Both the position numbers and the translations under genes were made by a program. Below are positions 42,505-47,773 of a DNA stretch of 47,773 nt, piece after piece (within the stretch, counting starts at the first letter, position 1; each line of letters opens with the position of its first letter). This DNA comes from an uncultured Pseudomonadota bacterium (GTDB lineage: Bacteria > Pseudomonadota > Gammaproteobacteria > Burkholderiales > CAIKXV01): NCBI GenBank assembly GCA_903831455.1, contig CAIKXV010000289.1:1-47773 (forward strand), written 5' to 3'. Below the pieces are notes generated by a model that saw only the letters and a program-made list of their open reading frames with translations, searched no databases and had not been told where the DNA came from.

Positions 42505-43398
42505 TCAGCGGCGCGAGCGCTCCAGCCTCGCCATCTCGCCCAGTACCGCGCACACCGAGCCGGTGTCCTGCTGCGAGCGGCCCTGGGCCATGGCCGCGTC
42601 GTAGAGCACCGCCGAGGTGTTGAGCAGCGGCGTGGGGCACGCGGCCTGCTTCGCCATCTCGCCGATGATGTGCATGTCCTTCTGCCAGACCGCCACCTTC
42701 ATCGTGGCGGGGTAGTCGTCGCGCGCCATCATCGGGCCGCGGACCTCGAACATGCGCGAGCCGCCGGCACCGTTGCCGGCCACGCGCAGGATGAGGTCGG
42801 GATCGAGCCCCATCTTCATGCCGAACACGAAGGCCTCGGCCGCGGCGCAGTTGTGGATGGCCACCAGCAGGTTGGCCACCGCTTTCATCTTCATGCCGTT
42901 GCCGAATGCACCGACATGGTCCTGCCCACGCGAGAAGCCCGCGAACACCGGGCGCAGCCGCTCGGCGGCCGCGGCATCCCCGCTCATGTAGACGGTGAGG
43001 TCGCCGGTGACCGCCTGCGCGCCGGTACCCGACAGCGGGCAGTCGAGCAGGGTGCAGCCCGCGGCTGCGAGCGCGTCGTGGCTGCGCAGCTTGTCCTCGA
43101 TGGGCAGCGTGGACAGTTCGGCCACCACCAGGCCGCTGCGCGCGGCGTCAAGGATGCCGCCCTCGCCCGCGACCACCGCGTCGAGCGCGGCCACGCTGGG
43201 CAGCGACAGCAGCAGCGCCTCGGCCGACTGCGCCGCCTCGCGCGGGGAGTCGACCAGGCGCACGCCGGCGGCCTGCGCCGCCGCGCGGGCAGCCTGCGAC
43301 ACGTCGTAACCGAGCACCGTGAACCCGGACTTCACCAGGTTCGCCGAGATCGCCGAGCCCATGATGCCCAGGCCGATCACCGCCACCGCCTGCGTCAT
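42505..43398 (-). CDS. 3-hydroxyisobutyrate-dehydrogenase-family NAD(P)-dependent reductase (copy 1)
   Basis: 297 residues of the beta-hydroxyacid dehydrogenase family. Rossmann loop IGLGIMGSAISANL (8-21), substrate loop DCPLSGTGAQAVTGDL with the conserved Ser-Gly, and catalytic K172 in GNGMKMKAVANLL (GxGxxxK spacing). It interconverts a 3-hydroxyacid and a semialdehyde, as in tartronate semialdehyde or 3-hydroxyisobutyrate metabolism. It follows copy 2 by 130 bases on the same strand and converges on the CoA-transferase. Confidence 0.93.
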   Translation of the reverse strand: MTQAVAVIGLGIMGSAISANLVKSGFTVLGYDVSQAARAAAQAAGVRLVDSPREAAQSAEALLLSLPSVAALDAVVAGEGGILDAARSGLVVAELSTLPIEDKLRSHDALAAAGCTLLDCPLSGTGAQAVTGDLTVYMSGDAAAAERLRPVFAGFSRGQDHVGAFGNGMKMKAVANLLVAIHNCAAAEAFVFGMKMGLDPDLILRVAGNGAGGSRMFEVRGPMMARDDYPATMKVAVWQKDMHIIGEMAKQAACPTPLLNTSAVLYDAAMAQGRSQQDTGSVCAVLGEMARLERSRR

Positions 43399-43478
43399 TG
43401 CCTACCCTCCCTCATCGACCGTGCGCCGCGCGGCGGCGAAGCCTTTGCGGCGACAAGCGCGCCGCCCCTGCGCGCCGC

Positions 43479-43501
43479 CCCCGGCATGGCGCCCGCCGGG
43501 G
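43479..43501 (-). terminator. GC-rich hairpin between the two reductase genes
   Basis: CCCCGGC and GCCGGGG form a 7-base stem around a 9-base loop, about 28 bases after the stop of copy 2. No U-tract follows, so it could be a weak terminator or a stabilising element in a shared transcript. Confidence 0.3.
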
Positions 43502-43528
43502 CGCGGGCACTGGCGCCTGCCCCGGGCC

Positions 43529-44461
43529 TCAGCTCAACCCGTCCCCGACCTCGACGTTCTCCGGCGACAACGTGACGCCGGAGGCCTTCGCCTGCAGCAG
43601 CAGCAGCTGCGAGAAGTCCTCGTCGTAGCCGTGGCCGATCAGCGTCTGCACCATGTCGCGGGTGATGGTGGCGGTGGGCATCGGCACCTCGAGCTCGCGC
43701 GCGGCCGAGAGCCCCAGGTCGAGGTCCTTCCTCAGCAGCTCGGCGGTGAAGGTGACGTGGAAATCCATGTTCACCAGGGCCGGCGTCTTGTACTTCGTGA
43801 AGGTCGAACCCATCACGCTCTTGTTCAGGAAGTCGAGGAACTGGTGGCGCTTCATGCCGGCCTTCTCGGCGAGCAGCGTGATCTCGACCAGGTTCTGGAT
43901 CACCACGCCCAGCATCACGTTGTGGCAGATCTTGGCGATGCGCGAAAGCTCGCCGTCGCCGACGTAGGACACGCCCGCGCCCACCACGTCGAGGTAGGGC
44001 AGCGCGAGGTCGAACGCCTCCTGCGGGCCGGAGGCCACGATGGTGAGCTTGCCTGCCTTGATCACCTTGGCGTTGCCCGACACCGGGGCGGCCAGCATCT
44101 GGACCCCGCGCGAGGCGAGCTCGGCGCGGATCTCGGCGGAGGCCTCGATCGAGATCGAGGTCGAGTCGATCACCAGCTTCGGCTTGCCGCCACGGCTCAT
44201 CACCCCGTTGGGCCCGTACAGCACCTCCTTCACGTCATCGCCCGTGGACACCATCGTGAAGATGATGTCGCAGCTCGCGAGGTCGGAGAGGTTGTCGACC
44301 ACCTTGGCGCCGTACTCCTTCAGCGGCTCGGCCTTGGACTTCGTGCGGTTCCACACCGACAGGTCGCATCCCACCTTCGCCAGCCGTGCGGCCATCGCAT
44401 AGCCCATGCGACCGATGCCGATCCAGCCCAGCTTGTGCTTCTTCAGGTTCACCTCAGCCAT
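43529..44461 (-). CDS. 3-hydroxyisobutyrate-dehydrogenase-family reductase (copy 2, divergent)
   Basis: 310 residues. Rossmann loop IGIGRMGYAMAARL (14-27), VWNRTKSKAEPL after the second strand (favouring NADPH), APVSGNAKVIKAGKL substrate loop, and catalytic K177 with N181 in KICHN. The segment between the glycine pair and the Lys (GDGELSRIAK) is three residues longer than in copy 1, and identity to copy 1 looks low, so it is not a recent duplicate. It is richer in Lys than its neighbours. GGAG lies nine bases before the ATG at 44459-44461. It follows the Bug gene by 105 bases. Confidence 0.92.
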   Translation of the reverse strand: MAEVNLKKHKLGWIGIGRMGYAMAARLAKVGCDLSVWNRTKSKAEPLKEYGAKVVDNLSDLASCDIIFTMVSTGDDVKEVLYGPNGVMSRGGKPKLVIDSTSISIEASAEIRAELASRGVQMLAAPVSGNAKVIKAGKLTIVASGPQEAFDLALPYLDVVGAGVSYVGDGELSRIAKICHNVMLGVVIQNLVEITLLAEKAGMKRHQFLDFLNKSVMGSTFTKYKTPALVNMDFHVTFTAELLRKDLDLGLSAARELEVPMPTATITRDMVQTLIGHGYDEDFSQLLLLQAKASGVTLSPENVEVGDGLS

Positions 44462-44566
44462 CTCGTTTCGCTCCGGGGTTTGGACAATCGAATGACGCGG
44501 GTGCGCGGGCGTGCATCCCCGGCGTCGCGGGGGTGGTCGCCGCGCACAGCGCGCGAGGAGCGCCGA

Positions 44567-45553
44567 TCAGTCGGCGCGGATGTTGGCGGCCTTGATCAGC
44601 TTCGCGAACGAGGCGATCTCGGCCTTCACGTAGGCACCCAGCTCCTCGGGGGAACTGGACAGCGCCTCGACACCCAGCGACGCGAATCGGTCGACCACGT
44701 CGGGCATCTTCATGATCTTCAGCAGTTCGGCGTTCATGCGCCCGATCACCGGGGCGGGCGTGCCGGCGGGCACGAACAGGCCCCACCAGTTCACCATGTC
44801 GAAGCCGGGCAGCACCGCGGACATCGGCGGCACGCCAGGTACCAGCGGACTCTCGCGCGGCGAGGTCACGGCCAGCGCGCGCAGCTTGCCGGCCTTCACC
44901 TGCGGCAGCGCCGGGGCCATGTCCGACCAGGCGATCGGGATGTTGCCGGCCACCATGTCCTGCACGACCAGGATCGAACCCTTGTAGGTGACATGGGTCA
45001 TGTCGGTGCCGGTCATGTTCTTGAACTGCTCGGCCGCGAGGTGGGCGAGCGTGCCCACGCCCGAGGAGCCGTAGTTGAGCTTGCCCGCCTGCGCCTTCAC
45101 GAAGGGGATGAGTTCGCGCAGCTGGCGTACCGGCACCGACGGGTGCACCACCAGCAACTGCGGCGAGCGCGCCACCAGCGAGATCGGCGCGAAGTCGCGA
45201 AGCGTCTCGTACTGGTACTTGACCAGCAGGGGATTGATCGAGATCGGGCTGGCATTGCCGACGAGCACGGTGTAGCCGTCGGCAGTGGCCTTGGCCGCCA
45301 CCTCGGTACCGACGCTGCCGCCGGCGCCCGCCCGGTTCTCGATGATCACCGTCTGGCCCAGGGCCTCCTGGAGCTTGGCGCCGATCACGCGCCCGATCAC
45401 GTCCGAAGTCCCTCCGGGCGGAAACGGTGCGATCACGCGCACGGGCTTCACCGGCCAGGCCGGCTGCGCGAAGGCGCGCGGCGCCATCGCGGCGGCACCC
45501 AGCGCGAGGGAGCCGCTGATCGCGCGGCGACGTTGACGGTCTGTCGAGCTCAT
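44567..45553 (-). CDS. Bug-family tripartite tricarboxylate transporter substrate-binding receptor
   Basis: 328-residue periplasmic receptor. The N-terminus MSSTDRQRRRAISGSLALGAAAMAPRAFAQ has an Arg-Arg-Arg pair before a modest hydrophobic stretch, hinting at Tat export, which would differ from the other Bug proteins here. Then WPVKPVRVIAPFPPGGTSD, IENRAGAGGSVG, TADGYTVL, HVTYKGSILVV and LIKAANIRAD. AGGAG is nine bases before the ATG at 45551-45553. It lies between the E2 gene and two reductase genes in one minus-strand series. Confidence 0.95.
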   Translation of the reverse strand: MSSTDRQRRRAISGSLALGAAAMAPRAFAQPAWPVKPVRVIAPFPPGGTSDVIGRVIGAKLQEALGQTVIIENRAGAGGSVGTEVAAKATADGYTVLVGNASPISINPLLVKYQYETLRDFAPISLVARSPQLLVVHPSVPVRQLRELIPFVKAQAGKLNYGSSGVGTLAHLAAEQFKNMTGTDMTHVTYKGSILVVQDMVAGNIPIAWSDMAPALPQVKAGKLRALAVTSPRESPLVPGVPPMSAVLPGFDMVNWWGLFVPAGTPAPVIGRMNAELLKIMKMPDVVDRFASLGVEALSSSPEELGAYVKAEIASFAKLIKAANIRAD

Positions 45554-45759
45554 CGATTCGTTCTCCTGGGTTGGATCAGCCCGCGTCGCGCGGGCTCGGC
45601 AAGGTCAGCGTGCGCCGCGGGCGATTCCGCAGCGCGCGCCGGTGTCAGAACAGTCGGGTTCGAGGCACGAGGCCGGGCCGGGCGCGGCCCGCGGCCGCCC
45701 GTCGGCGCCCTCCGGATCGTGCCTGCGGCAGCGGCGCGACGGGGGGACGGCCGCCGCGT

Positions 45760-47079
45760 TCAGGCCTCGAGGTCCTGGATCCAGTGCCGGGTCTCCATCA
45801 CCGTGCGGACCTCCTTCAGGAACGCCGCGGAGTAGGCGCCGTCCACCGCCCGGTGGTCGAAGCACTGCGCGAGCAGGCCCACCGGCCGGATCGCGATCGA
45901 GTCCCCGGCCGGTCCCTCGATGACGACCGGCTTCTTGCGAACCCCGTCGGTGGAGAGGATCGCCACCTGCGGCACGTTGACGATCGGCGCGGTGATCTCG
46001 GTGCCGAAGACGCCGGAGTTCGACAGGGTGTAGGTGGCTTCCGACAGGTCGTCCGGACGCAACCGGTTCGCCCGCGCGCGCTGCGCGAGGTCGTTGATCT
46101 CGCGCGCGATCTGCGGCAGCGACTTGGACGGTACGTCCTTCACCACCGGCACCAGCAGCCCGTCGAAGTTGACGTCCACCGCCACGCCGAGGTTGATGCG
46201 ACGGTGCAGCACGAGTTCGTCGCCGTCGACGCTGGCGTTGAGGCGGGGAAACTTCGCCAGTGCGATGGACACCGCGCGCGCGACGAACGGCAGGTAGGTG
46301 AGCGAGAAGCCCTCGCGCGCCTTCCACGCCGCCCCCGCGGCGCGGCGCGCCTCCTCCACCCGGTGGTAGTCGACCTCGACCGCCTGCAGCACCGCAGGCA
46401 CCGTCACCCAGGCACGGGCGAGGTGCTCGGCCGTGCGGCGCCGGATCGCGTTCAGGCGCACGCGCTCGGACGGACCGGTCGAGGCCGGGGCGGCGGCGAT
46501 CGGCGCGATGGCCACGGGCGGCACGGCGGCGGCCGCAGGTGCGGACGCCGCCGCGGGCGCCGAGGCTCGCGCGGCGGCTGCGGCAAGCATGTCCTCCCGC
46601 GTCACGCGCCCGCCGCGTCCGGTCCCGGCGACCGTGGTCGGATCGATGCCGTGCTCGGCCGCGAGCTTGCGGGCGATCGGACTGGCCCGCACCTCGGTGG
46701 CCGGCGCAGGCGCCGCGGACGCGGCGGCAGCGGTGGCCTCGGCGGGGGTGACGCTCGTCTCGTCCGCAGCCTCAGCGACCTCGACGGGTGCGGGAGCGGC
46801 GGGCGGTGCGGCGGCGACCAGATCCGCCGGCACCTCCTCCCCGGCCTCGCCGGTGATGGCGATCGGCGCGCCGAGCTCGGCCTCGCCGCCGTCGGGGACG
46901 AGGATCTTGAGCAGCACGCCATCGTCGTAGGCGTTGAGCTCCATCAGGGCCTTGTCGGTCTCGATCTCGGCCAGGACGTCGCCATTCTGGAAGGCGTCGC
47001 CCTCCTGCTTGACCCAGCGCGCGATCGTGCCGCGCTCCATGGTGTCCGACAGGCGGGGCATGACGAGCTCCTCGGCCAC
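45760..47079 (-). CDS. 2-oxoacid dehydrogenase complex E2 (dihydrolipoamide acyltransferase)
   Basis: 439 residues from a GTG at 47077-47079 (MAEELVMPRLSDTMERG; a later ATG at 47059-47061 is possible). One lipoyl domain with K43 in ETDKALME, an Ala/Pro-rich linker, a peripheral-subunit-binding domain (SPIARKLAAEHGIDPTTVAGTGRGGRVTREDM), another Ala-rich linker, and the catalytic domain ending with FDHRAVDG, which holds the active-site His and Asp. It transfers the acyl group from lipoamide to CoA. The start lies two bases after the E1-beta stop, with GGAGGGG inside the end of that gene, so the two are coupled. Confidence 0.94.
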   Translation of the reverse strand: MAEELVMPRLSDTMERGTIARWVKQEGDAFQNGDVLAEIETDKALMELNAYDDGVLLKILVPDGGEAELGAPIAITGEAGEEVPADLVAAAPPAAPAPVEVAEAADETSVTPAEATAAAASAAPAPATEVRASPIARKLAAEHGIDPTTVAGTGRGGRVTREDMLAAAAARASAPAAASAPAAAAVPPVAIAPIAAAPASTGPSERVRLNAIRRRTAEHLARAWVTVPAVLQAVEVDYHRVEEARRAAGAAWKAREGFSLTYLPFVARAVSIALAKFPRLNASVDGDELVLHRRINLGVAVDVNFDGLLVPVVKDVPSKSLPQIAREINDLAQRARANRLRPDDLSEATYTLSNSGVFGTEITAPIVNVPQVAILSTDGVRKKPVVIEGPAGDSIAIRPVGLLAQCFDHRAVDGAYSAAFLKEVRTVMETRHWIQDLEA

Positions 47080-47081
47080 CC

Positions 47082-47773
47082 TTACCCCTCCACCAGCCCG
47101 CAGTCGGCGAGGAGCCGCCGCGCCGCGGCGGCGATCTTGTCCTCCTGGGCGAGCGCGGCGCTCTCCAGGTTCTTGGCGTAGGGCATCGGCGCCTCGGCAC
47201 CACCCACGCGTTCCACTGGGGCGTCGAGCTCGTCGAAGCAGGCGCGGTGCAGGCGGGCGGCGATCTCCGCGCCGATCCCGTAGGTGGCCCAGCCCTCCTC
47301 GGCCACGAGCGCGCGGGTCGTCTTGCGGACGCTCGCGATGCAGGTGTCGATGTCGAGCGGCCGCAGCGAGCGCAGGTCGACGACCTCCACCGAGATGCCC
47401 TCCTGCAGGAAGCGGTCGGCGATGTTGAGCGCGCGGCGCACCGTGTAGGAGTGGGCGATGATCGTGAGGTCGGTGCCCTCGCGCACGACGTTGGCCTGCC
47501 CGAACGGGATGGTGATATCGGAGCCCTCGTCGGGCACCTCGCCGGTCAGGTTGTAGAGGACGAGGTTCTCGACGAAGAGGACGGGGTCGTCGTCGCGGAT
47601 CGCGGTCTTCAGCATCCCGTAGGCGTCCCACGGGTTCGACGGGGCGACGACCTTCAGGCCCGGGACGTGCGCGAACCACGTCTCGAGGCTCTGGGAGTGC
47701 TGCGCCGTCAGCTGCGCGCCGGCGCCGCCGGGGGTGCGGATCACGAGCGGCACCCCCACCTTGCCCCCGAACA
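47082..47773 (-). CDS. 2-oxoacid dehydrogenase E1 component, beta subunit (C-terminal part)
   Basis: About 230 residues, continuing beyond the right edge. The visible part has VIRTPGGAGAQLTAQHSQSLETWFAHVPGLKVVAPSNPWDAYGMLKTAIRDDDPVLFVENLVLY and EVVDLRSLRPLD, standard for E1-beta of pyruvate, acetoin or branched-chain complexes. The H in QHSQSLE is the conserved residue near the ThDP site. With E1-alpha (presumably just outside) it decarboxylates a 2-oxoacid or acetoin. It ends with VEG and a TAA two bases before the E2 start. The exact substrate cannot be settled from this part. Confidence 0.93.
   Translation of the reverse strand, partial: FGGKVGVPLVIRTPGGAGAQLTAQHSQSLETWFAHVPGLKVVAPSNPWDAYGMLKTAIRDDDPVLFVENLVLYNLTGEVPDEGSDITIPFGQANVVREGTDLTIIAHSYTVRRALNIADRFLQEGISVEVVDLRSLRPLDIDTCIASVRKTTRALVAEEGWATYGIGAEIAARLHRACFDELDAPVERVGGAEAPMPYAKNLESAALAQEDKIAAAARRLLADCGLVEG

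Noticed and set aside
1-47773. CRISPR arrays, insertion sequences, rRNA or tRNA genes
   Set aside because: No regularly spaced repeats, transposase motifs, terminal inverted repeats or conserved RNA sequences were found on either strand.

Overview
The window is high-GC DNA (about 70% by eye) from what is most likely a betaproteobacterium of the order Burkholderiales. Three things point there. There are six periplasmic Bug-type receptors of the tripartite tricarboxylate transporter family, an expansion typical of that group. A tsaD / plsY / folB housekeeping block is present. Aromatic and acyl-CoA catabolic genes are dense. No rRNA, tRNA, insertion sequence, phage gene or CRISPR array was found.

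Layout. (1) 1-410 is the start of an enolase-superfamily dehydratase, cut by the left edge. (2) 952-5824 is a tight plus-strand operon: extradiol-type VOC dioxygenase, alpha/beta hydrolase, Bug receptor and a LeuC/LeuD-like hydratase pair. (3) 6121-9007 (minus) holds two Bug receptors and a VOC protein. It faces a GntR/FCD regulator at 9168 across a short AT-rich stretch with two palindromes. (4) 9168-19382 is a plus-strand catabolic cluster: GntR, cysteine-dioxygenase-like cupin, quinone-oxidoreductase-type dehydrogenase, PaaI thioesterase, UbiD decarboxylase, RidA, a Rieske oxygenase alpha/beta pair resembling terephthalate dioxygenase TphA2A3, D-2-hydroxyacid dehydrogenase, second RidA, VOC protein and a DUF3592 membrane protein. 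(5) 30277 down to 19493 is an uninterrupted minus-strand run: ADP-forming acyl-CoA synthetase, acyl-CoA dehydrogenase, an unrecognised 457-residue protein with its own terminator, SDR, ThDP enzyme and two Bug receptors.

(6) 30397-37188 is the housekeeping and signalling island: tsaD, plsY, folB, an HD-GYP protein whose HD motif lacks its histidine, an EAL protein with a degenerate GGDEF domain, and a XerD-type recombinase. (7) 37175-41067 (minus) carries a TAXI-TRAP transporter (receptor plus fused permease) preceded by a VOC protein. (8) 41272-42456 is a class III CoA-transferase. (9) 47773 down to 42505 (minus) runs from 2-oxoacid dehydrogenase E1-beta (cut by the right edge) through E2, a Bug receptor and two 3-hydroxyisobutyrate-dehydrogenase-like reductases.

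Taken together, this looks like a specialist in scavenging small organic acids and aromatic carboxylates. Bug and TAXI receptors bind the substrates. CoA-transferase and ADP-forming synthetase activate them. The Rieske oxygenase, UbiD, VOC dioxygenase, hydratase and dehydrogenases degrade them. No TctA/TctB membrane proteins and no Rieske reductase lie in the window, so several systems must draw on partners encoded elsewhere. Substrates cannot be read from the sequence. The best candidates for undescribed biology are the 457-residue protein at 24996-26369, the VOC/hydrolase/LeuCD-like operon, and the UbiD plus TphA2A3-like cluster with two RidA proteins.
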